64,000 nucleotides of DNA. It comes from Corallococcus sp. EGB. GTDB taxonomy: Bacteria; Myxococcota; Myxococcia; Myxococcales; Myxococcaceae. Positions 35,017 through 44,598 of the stretch are shown in pieces; within the stretch, counting starts at the first letter, position 1; each line of letters starts with the position of its first letter. The stretch lies in the NCBI RefSeq assembly GCF_019968905.1, contig NZ_CP079946.1, positions 124,001 to 188,000 on the forward strand, given 5' to 3'. The translations under genes and the position numbers were made by a program. The notes under the pieces were generated by a model that was given only the letters and a program-made list of their open reading frames with translations, was not told where the DNA came from and searched no databases.

Positions 35017-36854
35017 GCGGCCCGCCTTCCACCGGCCGCGTGCCCGCGCGTGCGCAGCGACTCCCAGGCCTGCTTGAGCTCCAGCAGCTTCTGCTCCAGG
35101 CCCATGTCGCGCGCGGCCTCGTCCAGCACCTCGTCCACGTGCGTGAAGCGCATGGCGCCGAGCAGCGGCTGGTCGCGCGCGCCCACGTCGTATCTCAGGT
35201 CCCCGCGCGCGGACTCCAGGTCGCCGTTGCGGTGCAGCAGCAGCACGCCGCTCGCCAGCAGGTCCTTCGCCCGCGCCACCGGGTTGAGCGCGGAGAGGAA
35301 CAGCCCCACCGCTCCCGGCAGCAGCGGCCGCGCGGCGTGGTGGTGGCCCGAGGGGAAGATGTTGCTGGAGAAGACCAGGTCCGCGCCCGCGTCCAGCAGC
35401 ACGTCCACCGGCACCATGCTGGTGAAGGCCCCGTCCACGTAGCGCGCGGGAGGTTGCAGCGTGGGCGCCCAGACGCCCGGCGCGGATCCGCTCGCGCGCA
35501 CCGCCAGCGCCAGCGGCCCCTTCTCCAGCACCACGCAGCGGCCCGTGGTCAGGTCCGTCGTCACCGGCAGGAAGCCCATGGGCAGCTCCTCCAGCGCCAG
35601 GTCCCCCAGGTCGCCGCGCACCAGCCACTCCATGGCCTGCGTCGTCACCACGGAGGACAGCGCCGCGGCGGACAGGTGCCCGCCCCGGGCCCGGTGCTGG
35701 AGCCGGCGCAGGCCGTCCAGGCCCTCGCGTCCGTCGCGCGCCGTGCCGCAGTAGTACGCGCCCACCAGCGAGCCCATGCTGGCGCTGCTGAGCAGGTCCA
35801 CCGGCACGTCCAGCGCGGCCAGCCTGCGCAACAGGTGCACGTGGTAGAAGCCCCACACGCCGCCGCCGCTGAGCGCCAGCCCCACGCGCCGGCCGGTGAT
35901 GGCGCGCGCCCACCGCGACAGCGCGTCCCGCGTCCCCGCGTCCAGGCCCAGCGCCTCCAGCGGCCGCGCGTCCCCGGGCCGCACCACCAGGCGTTCCCAG
36001 TCCAGCCGCAGCCTGCACCCGGGCGGCGGCGCCTGCTCGTCCCACCCGTCCTCTTCCGGCAGCGGGCGCCCCTGCAGCGTCGGGCTGCCCTGCGGACGCC
36101 ACGGCGACAGCAGCACCGTGGGCAGCACCGGCGCACCCGGCGCCCCCGCGTGAACCGCCTCCGCGCCGGGAGGCACGAGCCACACCTCGCGGGGCCTCAG
36201 CCCTTCCGGCACCGGCACGCCCTCCACCAGCACGCAGTCGAAGTCCTCCCCCTCCAGCAGGAGCGGCGCATGCGGGCCGGACGTGCGGCGGAACACGCCG
36301 TCCGCGCCGCGCACCGCGCTGTCCATGCGCTTCGTCCCCGCGCGCACGAGCAGCACGCGATCCCCGAAGTCGTGGACCATCACCTTGGCCACCAGCTCCA
36401 CCAGCACGGACAGCACCGCGGGCGGCAGGTCCAGCCCCTGCGCCTGGAACGTCACCACGTCCGCTCCCGGCGCCGCACCGCCAGGGCGCGGCACCGCCAC
36501 CACCGCCTCCAGGTCCGCACGAGAAAGGAAGAGCGCGTGCGACGCGGACTCCGCCGTCACCGTGACGGGCCACGTGCCGCGCGCGAGCGCCTCCACGCCC
36601 AGCGACATTCCCGAGCGCAGGTGCAGCAGCAGCGTCCCTCCCGCAGTCACCCGCCACTCGCCCGAGCGCAGGAGGTAGACGCCGTCCACCGGCTCGCCCT
36701 CGCGGCAGATGCCCTCGCCCGGCAGGGGCTCCACCTGCCGGGCCCTTTCCAGCAGGCGGAGCAGCACGGACGCACGCGTGTGGCGCAGCGCGGGGGCTTG
36801 CTTCAACGTGTACAGCCACCGACGCCGCTCATCGACAGTCAGGGGAGAAGCCAT
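35013..36854 (-). CDS. Patatin-like phospholipase with N-terminal cNMP-binding-like domain
   Basis: 613 aa from ATG 36854. Residues about 20-125 form a cyclic-nucleotide-binding-like fold (LLERARQVEPLPGEGICREG, EPVDGVYLLRSGEWRV). A linker follows, then a patatin domain: oxyanion loop LALSGGGVWGFYHV, nucleophile Ser359 in SASMGS, Asp in RYVDGAF. The loop has Trp where Arg/Lys is usual, and the GXSXG box begins with Ser. Architecture recalls neuropathy target esterase-type lysophospholipases. No membrane helix. First gene of the cassette with KAS III and the acyltransferase. Confidence 0.88.
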   Translation of the reverse strand: MASPLTVDERRRWLYTLKQAPALRHTRASVLLRLLERARQVEPLPGEGICREGEPVDGVYLLRSGEWRVTAGGTLLLHLRSGMSLGVEALARGTWPVTVTAESASHALFLSRADLEAVVAVPRPGGAAPGADVVTFQAQGLDLPPAVLSVLVELVAKVMVHDFGDRVLLVRAGTKRMDSAVRGADGVFRRTSGPHAPLLLEGEDFDCVLVEGVPVPEGLRPREVWLVPPGAEAVHAGAPGAPVLPTVLLSPWRPQGSPTLQGRPLPEEDGWDEQAPPPGCRLRLDWERLVVRPGDARPLEALGLDAGTRDALSRWARAITGRRVGLALSGGGVWGFYHVHLLRRLAALDVPVDLLSSASMGSLVGAYYCGTARDGREGLDGLRRLQHRARGGHLSAAALSSVVTTQAMEWLVRGDLGDLALEELPMGFLPVTTDLTTGRCVVLEKGPLALAVRASGSAPGVWAPTLQPPARYVDGAFTSMVPVDVLLDAGADLVFSSNIFPSGHHHAARPLLPGAVGLFLSALNPVARAKDLLASGVLLLHRNGDLESARGDLRYDVGARDQPLLGAMRFTHVDEVLDEAARDMGLEQKLLELKQAWESLRTRGHAAGGRRAA

Positions 36855-36942
36855 GCGTCGCTTGAGGATAACCAGGACGCTCCGGCGCCGGATAGCGCAC
36901 CGGAGCGCCTGCCCGCTGTGCGGGTCCTTCGCGACGCGCTGC

Positions 36943-39900
36943 CTACGCCGGCTGGGGTCGCGGCGGCTCCCCCTCCGGAGGGATGGACGGCGGCGGCGGG
37001 TTGTTCGGACCATTCGGTGAATTGCCGTGCTTGCGGTGTTTCAGGATCCTCGTGCGCCCTCCCTCCACCAGCGCGTAGAGCACGGGGATGAAGATGAGGT
37101 TCACGAAGGTGGAGAAGAGCATGCCGCCGAAGACGGCCGTGCCCAGCGACTTGCGCGCGGAGGCGCCCGCGCCGCTGGCCAGCATCAGCGGCACCACGCC
37201 GAAGAGGAACGCGAAGGACGTCATCAGGATGGGGCGCAGGCGCGTCTCCGCGGCGTTGATGGCGGACTCCACCACGCCCTGGCCCTGCGCGCGCAGCTGC
37301 TCGCCGAACTCCACGATGAGGATGGCGTTCTTCGACGCGAGGCCCACCAGCATCACCAGACCCACCTGACAGAACACGTCGTTCACCAGGCCGCGCAGGT
37401 TCTGGAGCAGGAGCGCGCCCATCATCGCGACGGGCACCGCGAGCATGACGACGAAGGGCAGGGCGAAGCTCTCGTACTGCGCGGACAGCACCAGGAACAC
37501 GAACACGATGCCCAGCGCGAAGATGACGAGCACGGTGTTGCCCGCGCTCTTCTGCTCCAGGGACAGGCCCGTCCACTCGTAGGTGAAGCCCGGCGGCAGG
37601 GCCTGCTTCGCCACCTGCTCCATGGTGTCGAGCGCCTGTCCGGTGGAGACGCCGGGCGCGCCCTGGCCGTTGATGTTCGCGGAGCGGTAGAGGTTGTAGT
37701 GCGTGATGTTGGGCGCCGTGGTGATGGGCGTCACCTTCACCAGCGCCTCCAGCGGCACCATGGCCCCGGTGGCCGAGCGCACGTAGAGGCTGCCGATGTC
37801 CTTCGGGTTGTCACGGAAGGGCGTCGCGGCCTGCACGAACACGCGGTAGACGCGGTTGGAGAAGGTGAAGTCGTTCACGTACTGACTGCCCAGGTACACC
37901 TGGAGCGTGGAGAACACCGAGGACAGCGGCACGCCCAGGGCCTTGGCCTTCTCCCGGTCCACGTCGATGTTCAGCTGCGGCGAGCCCGCGGTGAACGCGG
38001 AGAACACGCCGCGCAGCTGCTTCTCCTGGCCCGCCTTGCCCACCAGGGCCTGGGTGGCCTGCGCAATCTCATCCAGCGTGCGGTCGCCCTGCTGGTCCTC
38101 CAGCACGAACTCGAAGCCGCCCACGCTGCCCACGCCGCGGATGGCGGGCGGTTGCAGGGGCTGCACGCGCGCGCCGCCCACGGCGCTCAGGGGGCCGCGC
38201 AGGCGCTCGATCAGGCCCGCGACGCTGGACTCCTTTGACTTGCGCTCCTCCCAGGGCTTCAGGTTGATGAAGAGCGAGCCGTAGTTGGCGCCCGTGCCCA
38301 GCAGCGAGAAGCCGCCCACGGTGAAGATCTCCGTCACCTCCTGCTGCTGCTTGACGATGTCCTCCACCTGGATGAGGACGTTGCGCGTGTACTCCAGCGA
38401 CGTGCCCTCCGGGCCCTGCACCGCGATGATGACGTAGCCCTGGTCTTCATCCGGGATGAAGCCCGTGGGCGTGGACCGGTAGAGCAGGCCCGTGCCCACG
38501 AGGAACGCGGCGAAGATGGCCACGACGATCCACCGCGCCTTGCCCAGCATCAGGCCCAGCAGCTTCCCGTAGCCGCGCCGGAGCGAGTCCAGGCCCTGGT
38601 CGAACTTGCGCGCCAGCACGAACTTCTGGCCCTCGTTGGGGCGCAGGATGCGCGCGCACAGCGCGGGGGACAGGGTGAGCGCGACGAGCGCGGAGAGGCT
38701 GATGGAGAACGCGATGGTGAGCGCGAACTGGCGGTAGATGGCGCCCGTGGTGCCGGGGAAGAAGGACACCGGGATGAACACCGCGGACAGCACCAGCGCG
38801 GTGGCCACCACCACGCCGGCCACCTGCTGCATGCCCCGGTGCGTGGCCTCCTTCGCGTCCACCTTCTCGTGCTCGATGACGCGCTCCACGTTCTCGATGA
38901 CCACGATGGCGTCATCCACCACCAGGCCCGTGGCCAGCGTCAGGCCGAAGAGCGTCAGCGTGTTGAGGGAGAAGCCGAACGCCCGGACGAACATGAACGT
39001 GCCCACGAGTGACACCGGCAGCGTCGTCACCGCCACCAGCACGCTGCGCCAGCCGTGCAGGAAGATGAAGATGACCAGGATGACCAGGAGGATGGCCTCG
39101 CCCAGCGCGTGGAGCACCTCGTCGATGGAGGCGCTCACCGCGGCCGTGGTGTCGAAGGCCACCTTGTAGGAGAGGCCCGGCGGGAAGTTGGCGGACAGCC
39201 GCTTGAGCTCCGCCTCCACGCCCTCGCGCACCGCCAGCGCGTTGGAGCCGGGCAGCTGCGTGATGCCCAGGCCCACCGCGTCCTGGCCGTTGAAGCGCAG
39301 CAGCTGCTGGTAGCTCTCCGCGCCCAGCTGCACGCTGCCCACGTCGCGCACGCGCACCAGGGCGCCGTCCGCGCCGCGCTGGATGACGATGGCGCCGAAC
39401 TCTTCCGGGGACGTCAGCTGGCCCTTCACCTGGAGGGACAGCTGGTACGCCTGGTCCTTGGCGGACGGCGCCTGTCCCACCTTGCCCGCGCCCACCTGGA
39501 CGTTCTGCTCCTGCAGCGCGCTCACCACGTCCTGCGCGGTGAGGTTGCGGCGGGCCAGCTCCGTGGGGTCCAGCCACAGGCGCATGGCGAAGCGGCGCTC
39601 GCCGAAGATGCGCACGTCGCCCACGCCCTTCACGCGCAAGAGCGCGTCGCGGATGTAGACGTCCGCGTAGTTGCTGAGGAACTCCGTGTCGTAGCGCTTC
39701 TCCGCGTCATAGACGCCGAAGGAGACGAGCAGCTGCGTCTGCGCCTTGCGCACCGTGACGCCCAGCGCGTTCACCGCGGCGGGCAGCTGCGGCGTCGCGG
39801 TGGCCACCCGGTTCTGCACGTCCACCGCGGCCAGGTCCACGTTGCGTGACGGGTCGAACGTCGCGGTGATGGTGCACTGGCCGTCGTTGGTGCTGGTGGA

Positions 39901-40140
39901 GGACATGTAGCGCATGCCCTCCATGCCGTTGAGCTGGCGCTCCAGCACGGTGGTGACGGCGCTCTCCACCGTCTCCGCGGACGCGCCGGTGTACGTGGCG
40001 GTGATCTGCACCTGCGGCAGCGCCAGCTCCGGGTACTGCTCGATGGCGAGGCTGGGAATGGAGATGGCGCCCACCAGCGTGATGAGGATGGACAGCACGC
40101 TGGAGAAGACGGGGCGCTTGATGAAGAAGTCGGTGAACAT
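36943..40140 (-). CDS. RND efflux permease, HAE1/AcrB type
   Basis: 1065 aa, full length. Proton-driven inner-membrane trimer exporting hydrophobic compounds. Starts MFTDFFIKRPVFSSVLSILI, with twelve helices in two halves; the proton relay Asp-Asp pair is in GLVVDDAIVVIENVERVIEH, and the periplasmic porter loops include ATYTGASAETVESAVTTVLE. The C-terminus (RILKHRKHG then Pro-rich) is cytoplasmic. Nine bases separate it from the MFP gene upstream, so tolC-mfp-rnd form one operon. No local regulator is visible. Substrates unknown. Confidence 0.95.
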   Translation of the reverse strand: MFTDFFIKRPVFSSVLSILITLVGAISIPSLAIEQYPELALPQVQITATYTGASAETVESAVTTVLERQLNGMEGMRYMSSTSTNDGQCTITATFDPSRNVDLAAVDVQNRVATATPQLPAAVNALGVTVRKAQTQLLVSFGVYDAEKRYDTEFLSNYADVYIRDALLRVKGVGDVRIFGERRFAMRLWLDPTELARRNLTAQDVVSALQEQNVQVGAGKVGQAPSAKDQAYQLSLQVKGQLTSPEEFGAIVIQRGADGALVRVRDVGSVQLGAESYQQLLRFNGQDAVGLGITQLPGSNALAVREGVEAELKRLSANFPPGLSYKVAFDTTAAVSASIDEVLHALGEAILLVILVIFIFLHGWRSVLVAVTTLPVSLVGTFMFVRAFGFSLNTLTLFGLTLATGLVVDDAIVVIENVERVIEHEKVDAKEATHRGMQQVAGVVVATALVLSAVFIPVSFFPGTTGAIYRQFALTIAFSISLSALVALTLSPALCARILRPNEGQKFVLARKFDQGLDSLRRGYGKLLGLMLGKARWIVVAIFAAFLVGTGLLYRSTPTGFIPDEDQGYVIIAVQGPEGTSLEYTRNVLIQVEDIVKQQQEVTEIFTVGGFSLLGTGANYGSLFINLKPWEERKSKESSVAGLIERLRGPLSAVGGARVQPLQPPAIRGVGSVGGFEFVLEDQQGDRTLDEIAQATQALVGKAGQEKQLRGVFSAFTAGSPQLNIDVDREKAKALGVPLSSVFSTLQVYLGSQYVNDFTFSNRVYRVFVQAATPFRDNPKDIGSLYVRSATGAMVPLEALVKVTPITTAPNITHYNLYRSANINGQGAPGVSTGQALDTMEQVAKQALPPGFTYEWTGLSLEQKSAGNTVLVIFALGIVFVFLVLSAQYESFALPFVVMLAVPVAMMGALLLQNLRGLVNDVFCQVGLVMLVGLASKNAILIVEFGEQLRAQGQGVVESAINAAETRLRPILMTSFAFLFGVVPLMLASGAGASARKSLGTAVFGGMLFSTFVNLIFIPVLYALVEGGRTRILKHRKHGNSPNGPNNPPPPSIPPEGEPPRPQPA

Positions 40141-40149
40141 GGCCGTCCC

Positions 40150-41358
40150 CTACCGCCCCGCGTCCGCGCCGCCGCCCGTGCCCTGGGCGGGGGGCAGGGG
40201 CATGCCTTCCATCTGGCCCTGCGCCTGCGGCGCGGGCCTCGGCTGGATGGGCATGCCGTCCCGCAGCTGCTGCACCCCGCTGATGATGACCTGGGTGCCC
40301 GCGTCCAATCCCTTCAGCACCTCGTAGTCGTTGCCCTCCACCAGCCCCAGCGTCACCGGCTGGCGCTTCACCACGGTGCCCGCGTCGCCTTCCCCCACCA
40401 CCATGGCGAAGGACTGGCTGCCCTGCCGCGTCACCGCGGTGGTGGGCATCTTCAAGGCGTCGCGCCTGTCGTAGACGAGCTGCGCGCGCACCAGCTGGCC
40501 CGCGCGCAGGCCCACGGTGTTGTCGAAGGCGGCCTTCACCTCCACCAGCTGCGTGTTCGGGTCGGGCGTGGGGGCGACGAAGAAAGCGGGCGCGCGGACG
40601 AGGGGCGCGCCGTCTTCGTTGAGGACCTCCAGCGGCGTCTGTCCAATCTTCACCCGCGCGGCCTGGTCCACCGGGACCTGCACGGACAGCTCCAGCGCGC
40701 GGCTCTGGTCCAAGATGGTGAGCGCGGACTGGGGCGTCACGTAGTCACCCAGCTTCACCGGGATGTTGCCCACCACGCCGTCGAAGGGGGCGCTCACGTT
40801 GAAGTAGCCCAGCTGCACCTGCTGGTTCTGGATCTGCGCCTCCACCGCCCGGGCCTGGGCGTCGGCCTGCTCGGCCTGGGCCACGGCCTGGTCGTAGTCC
40901 TGGCGGCTGACGAGCCCTTCCCGCAGGAGCTGCGCGCTGCGCTCGCGCGTCCTGCGCGCGAACTCGCGGCTGGCGACGGCGGAGGCCTTCTGGGCCTGCG
41001 TGGCGCGCAAGGCGGCCTGCTCCTGGCGCGGATCCACGACGAGCAGCACCTGGCCGGCCTTCACCGTGTCGCCGGGGCGGACGGTGATCTTCTGGATGTA
41101 GCCGGCGACCTGCGGGAAGACGGTGATGCTGCGCCGGGAGATGAGGGTGCCCACGTACTCGCCGGTGTCGCGCACCAGGCCGGGCTTCACCGTCATCACC
41201 TGCACGGGCATGGGCTTGCCGCCGCCCTGGCCCTGCTGTCCTGCCCGGGGGCCTCCTCCGGGTGAGGCCTGACCGGGCTCCTTGCCGCCGCTGCACCCGC
41301 CCGCCGTCAGCGCGAGGACGAGCCCCCATGCGCCCCAACCGCCCCTCACCAATCGCAT
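40150..41358 (-). CDS. RND membrane fusion protein (periplasmic adaptor) lipoprotein
   Basis: 402 aa from ATG 41358, with GGAGG four bases upstream. Signal and lipobox LVLALTAGGC anchor it in the inner membrane. Barrel-sandwich halves VFPQVAGYIQKITVRPGDTV and VSAPFDGVVGNIPVKLGDYV flank a coiled-coil hairpin (about 110-190, rich in Ala, Glu, Gln). RAGQLVRAQLV is the beta-barrel segment. It links the RND pump to TolC. The start overlaps the tolC end by 13 bases. Gly/Pro-rich ends are probably disordered. Confidence 0.93.
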   Translation of the reverse strand: MRLVRGGWGAWGLVLALTAGGCSGGKEPGQASPGGGPRAGQQGQGGGKPMPVQVMTVKPGLVRDTGEYVGTLISRRSITVFPQVAGYIQKITVRPGDTVKAGQVLLVVDPRQEQAALRATQAQKASAVASREFARRTRERSAQLLREGLVSRQDYDQAVAQAEQADAQARAVEAQIQNQQVQLGYFNVSAPFDGVVGNIPVKLGDYVTPQSALTILDQSRALELSVQVPVDQAARVKIGQTPLEVLNEDGAPLVRAPAFFVAPTPDPNTQLVEVKAAFDNTVGLRAGQLVRAQLVYDRRDALKMPTTAVTRQGSQSFAMVVGEGDAGTVVKRQPVTLGLVEGNDYEVLKGLDAGTQVIISGVQQLRDGMPIQPRPAPQAQGQMEGMPLPPAQGTGGGADAGR

Positions 41359-42995
41359 GCCGCCTCCGACAGGAATGCATCCACCACGGCCTGGCGGTAC
41401 TGGAAGTCGCGGATGACGAGCTCCAGTTCGGCCTGCCGCAGGGCCCCGGCCGCGTCCACCAGCTCCAGGCTCGTTCCCGTGCCCACCTCGAAGCTGCGGC
41501 GGGTGAGCCGGTCGTTCTCTTCCGCGAGCCCGCGCTGGCGTTCCGCCAGTTCGCGCGTCTCCTGGGTCACCTGCACGGCGCGCTTCGCCTGGGTGACTTC
41601 GATGACGATGTTGCGCTCGCGGGCGGTGCTGTCCGCGCGGGCCTGCTCCAGTTGGCCCCGGGCCTGGCGCATGCGGCCCTCGCGCGCGCCGCCGTCCCAG
41701 AAGGGCAGCACCAGGCTGGCGCCGACGTTCCAGATGGGCACCTCCGCGAAGCCCGGGTTGACGGTGAGCGCGGTGGTGCTGCTGGTGAGGTCCAGGGTGG
41801 GCAAGTACTGGCGACGCACCTCGCCGATGGCGCGCTCGGCCACCACCAGGCGCGACCGCGCGGCGGCGATGTCCGGGCGGTTCTCCAGCTCCTCCAGCGT
41901 GCGGCAGGTGGCCTTCGCGCCCTGGAGCAGCGTGGTCAGTTCGAGGCCCGGCTTGAGGCCCACGGCGGACGGGGTGCCCAGGGCCAGGCCCAGGGACTCG
42001 CGCGCCCTGCGCAGGTCCTCGTCGCCGGTGACGACGTTGCGGCGGGCCACCTCGGCGTCCTGCTCCACGCGGACGACGTCCAGGCGGGTGCCGGCGCCCA
42101 ACTCGAAGCGGCGCTGTGCCAGGGCCAGCCGCTCCAGCGCGGTGCGCAGGTTGACGCGGTTGACCTCCGCCAGGCGCTCGGTGGAGGACACGGAGACCAG
42201 CGCCTGCGCGAGCCCGCGGGTGAGCTGCCGGCGCGTCTCCGCGAGCGACAGGGCGGCGGTGCGCCGGGACTGCTTGGCGCTGCCCAGGGCGTAGAGGCTG
42301 GCCAGGTCCACCACGGGCACGTTGGCGGTGAGGATGCCCACGCCCAGCAGCTCCGTGGGGGTGAAGCCCCCGGTGCCCGGCACCGCGCCGCCCGTGCCCC
42401 CGCCGAAGGCGACGAGGCCCGGGTTGAGGACGTTGTACTGGACGGTCAGGTTGCCGGTGACGTTGGGCAGCAGGTTGGAGAGCGCGATGCGCCACGTGCC
42501 CGCGGCGACCTCGACCTGGCCCAGGGCCGCCTGGAGGTCGGGGGAGCGCTGGCGCAGCAGCGTGAGCGCTTCGTTCCAGGACTGGAGGACCTGGGGCGCG
42601 GGAGGCGGGGGCGCGAGCAGCGGATCCGACACGTTCGCATGGAACGGTGGCGGCACTTCTGGAACGTCGTCCGGGTTCTGGGCCGCGGGCGTGCGGGGCC
42701 GGCCGGGTGGCTGCGCGGGAGGCCGAGCGTTCGGCGCGGGCGGGGTGGGAGCCGGGGCAGCCGGAGGCTGCTCGGGGAGGTTCAGGGCGGGGGCATTGGG
42801 CGCGGGCGCGCTCGGAGCCTGGACGTTCGGGGGCGCGACGGGAGGCGTGGGCGGTGGAGGCGCGGGTGGAGCCCGTTGCGGTGGCGCGGTGTACTGCGCG
42901 ACGAGCGGCGGGGTGGGTTCGGAGCCGGGCGCGGCTGTCCCCTCGCCGGGGACTCCGGCGGGGACGAGCAGGGCTGCGAACACGAGCGCATGCAT
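41346..42995 (-). CDS. TolC-family outer membrane factor with long Pro-rich N-terminus
   Basis: 549 aa from ATG 42995, with GGGGAG seven bases upstream; the frame is open to 43037. Signal MHALVFAALLVPAGVPG, then about 115 residues dominated by Pro and Ala (repeats of PPAPPPPTPP type), unusual for TolC, where the barrel-helix domain normally follows at once. From SWNEALTLLRQRSPDLQAAL on, the two repeated helical hairpins of the outer membrane factor family are clear (GTRLDVVRVEQDAEVARRN and GTSLELVDAAGALRQAELEL). The Pro-rich stretch could span peptidoglycan or be processed. Confidence 0.9.
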   Translation of the reverse strand: MHALVFAALLVPAGVPGEGTAAPGSEPTPPLVAQYTAPPQRAPPAPPPPTPPVAPPNVQAPSAPAPNAPALNLPEQPPAAPAPTPPAPNARPPAQPPGRPRTPAAQNPDDVPEVPPPFHANVSDPLLAPPPPAPQVLQSWNEALTLLRQRSPDLQAALGQVEVAAGTWRIALSNLLPNVTGNLTVQYNVLNPGLVAFGGGTGGAVPGTGGFTPTELLGVGILTANVPVVDLASLYALGSAKQSRRTAALSLAETRRQLTRGLAQALVSVSSTERLAEVNRVNLRTALERLALAQRRFELGAGTRLDVVRVEQDAEVARRNVVTGDEDLRRARESLGLALGTPSAVGLKPGLELTTLLQGAKATCRTLEELENRPDIAAARSRLVVAERAIGEVRRQYLPTLDLTSSTTALTVNPGFAEVPIWNVGASLVLPFWDGGAREGRMRQARGQLEQARADSTARERNIVIEVTQAKRAVQVTQETRELAERQRGLAEENDRLTRRSFEVGTGTSLELVDAAGALRQAELELVIRDFQYRQAVVDAFLSEAACDW

Positions 42996-43294
42996 AGGAG
43001 TGCTCCCCAGGTAGGGGCGAAGCCAGCCCCCCGCCACGGTTCGCGCCCCTCGGCGCTCCAGTGGACAACACAGCCGGGCGAGGAAGTGCTCAGCAGTCGA
43101 TGGACAGGACTCCCGCGAGGAGCAGGAGCCCGGAGAGGGTCCTTACGGGCGCCGGGACCGGGGGTGTGGAGGGCTTCGCGGGGGCATGGCGCGTCCTGAC
43201 GCAGGCGGTGGCAAGGGAAGGTCCAACGTGCGTCGCGAGCGCCGCGCGGGCGTCTGTCTCGAAGGGCGGCCGGGTGTTCAGCGCGCCACGGCGG

Positions 43295-43834
43295 TCAGGG
43301 GGCCTGAAGGAACGGCAAGGGCACGGACCCATCGGGCGGATCGAAGGACTGGCCGACCTCCGACGTGGGAACCCAAACACCCGGGCCCGCATCCGTGGGC
43401 ATCCGAGAGCCATCCGGCTCGCCATCCCGAAGGCGGCGGAGAATCCGGCCATCGCTCCCGACCGCGTACTGCGCGCCTGAATCCAGCGCGGGAACGGTCA
43501 GGCCACAGGCTCGGGGATCCTCATCGATCCGGATGAAGAGGATCCCCTGCCGCTGGATGACCCTGTACTGGTGTGACTCGCGCCGGTTGACGCACGGCGT
43601 GTTGGCATCTTGAGGCCCCAGGAAGTCGTCGGCGGCGGCTTCGAGCGCGCGCAGGACACTGCCGCTCAATTCAACCGTGCCGCCATCTGCCCCCGCTTCT
43701 GTCGCGGGCTGTTCGAAGAACTGGGGGAACTCGATGGATGCGTCATTCGTCCAGGCCTCACGCGTGGGCGTAGACGATCGCAGGCAGCCAGACAGGAGCA
43801 ACGCCGCCGGAAGCATGAAGCGCTTGGTCGCCAT
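43295..43834 (-). CDS. Small hypothetical lipoprotein
   Basis: 179 aa. MATKRFMLPAALLLSGC is a clear lipoprotein signal. The mature part is acidic and contains two cysteines (NTPC, RAC) and a pattern QYRVIQRQGILFIRIDED suggesting a beta strand pair, followed by GAQYAVGSDGRILRRLRDGE. I recognise no family. The gene sits 32 bases after the JAMM-like lipoprotein gene and is probably the last member of the octaheme operon. GC content looks lower than the flanking genes. Confidence 0.65.
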   Translation of the reverse strand: MATKRFMLPAALLLSGCLRSSTPTREAWTNDASIEFPQFFEQPATEAGADGGTVELSGSVLRALEAAADDFLGPQDANTPCVNRRESHQYRVIQRQGILFIRIDEDPRACGLTVPALDSGAQYAVGSDGRILRRLRDGEPDGSRMPTDAGPGVWVPTSEVGQSFDPPDGSVPLPFLQAP

Positions 43835-43866
43835 GGGGCCTCTTCGTGAATGCGCCAGGGTTGTCT

Positions 43867-44598
43867 CTAATGGCGGTCAATCTGGTAGCGCTGCGCGTCG
43901 ATCCAGGTGACGCGACCGACGGATTGGCGGCGCCATTGCTTCCGCTCCTGGGTCCACTTCGATAGGTCGCCGGTGGTGGGCGTGTACTGGAAGAAACCGT
44001 CGCAGGTGGGGTTCTCAGGGTCGCTCGATGCCGAGAAGAAGGCCACGAGCGACAGCCGCAACATTCCTGCTTTCGTCTTCACCTCCCAGCCATGTTCCTG
44101 TCCCATGGCGACGATGTAGCGGATGTCCTGCTCCGTGAGCTCGCCTTCGTAAGGATGCGTGTGGAGCAGGTACACGTAACCCAGGCTCTCTGGAGGGTAA
44201 CGGGCGTCGTCCACCGTGGGAGGCAGGCGACAACTCCGTTTGCCATGTGCGTCCTGGATCGTGGTCACCGACATCATGCTCATCTCGAACCGCTCGTCGG
44301 GGGTGTAATAGATCCAGGCGCAGTACTCCTGCGACAGGTCCCACCTGAGCCGGAAGTTCATGTCTGACTGCCGCCCTGCCGTGGCATGTGGCTGCTTCAG
44401 CATCATCGAGCAGGCGGAAATGAGTGCGTCCGAGTATGTGTCGAAGGGGCCGAAGCCGGGCATCGGACCCGGGATGCGCTCGGGAATGTCACGCGCATTG
44501 ATTCGCACGACCCCAGGTGTCGTCGCGGGCTGAGCGCAGGCGAGCGCCATCAGCAGCGACGACGCACCCAGAGTCCTCGCGAGGATTCCCATCCTCAC
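43867..44598 (-). CDS. JAMM/DUF4329-like predicted lipoprotein
   Basis: 243 aa from GTG 44598 (GTGA overlap with the cytochrome stop), or ATG 44592. An N-terminal hydrophobic stretch with a weak lipobox (LMALAC) suggests export. The central motif LLHTHPYEGELTEQDIRYI resembles the His-x-His...Asp metal site of JAMM or DUF4329 domains, one residue shorter than the RadC spacing. Acidic residues upstream (TPDERFEM) could supply the glutamate. If active, it would be a zinc-dependent peptidase or amidase on the cell surface or periplasm. Function inferred from motif only. Confidence 0.6.
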   Translation of the reverse strand: MRMGILARTLGASSLLMALACAQPATTPGVVRINARDIPERIPGPMPGFGPFDTYSDALISACSMMLKQPHATAGRQSDMNFRLRWDLSQEYCAWIYYTPDERFEMSMMSVTTIQDAHGKRSCRLPPTVDDARYPPESLGYVYLLHTHPYEGELTEQDIRYIVAMGQEHGWEVKTKAGMLRLSLVAFFSASSDPENPTCDGFFQYTPTTGDLSKWTQERKQWRRQSVGRVTWIDAQRYQIDRH

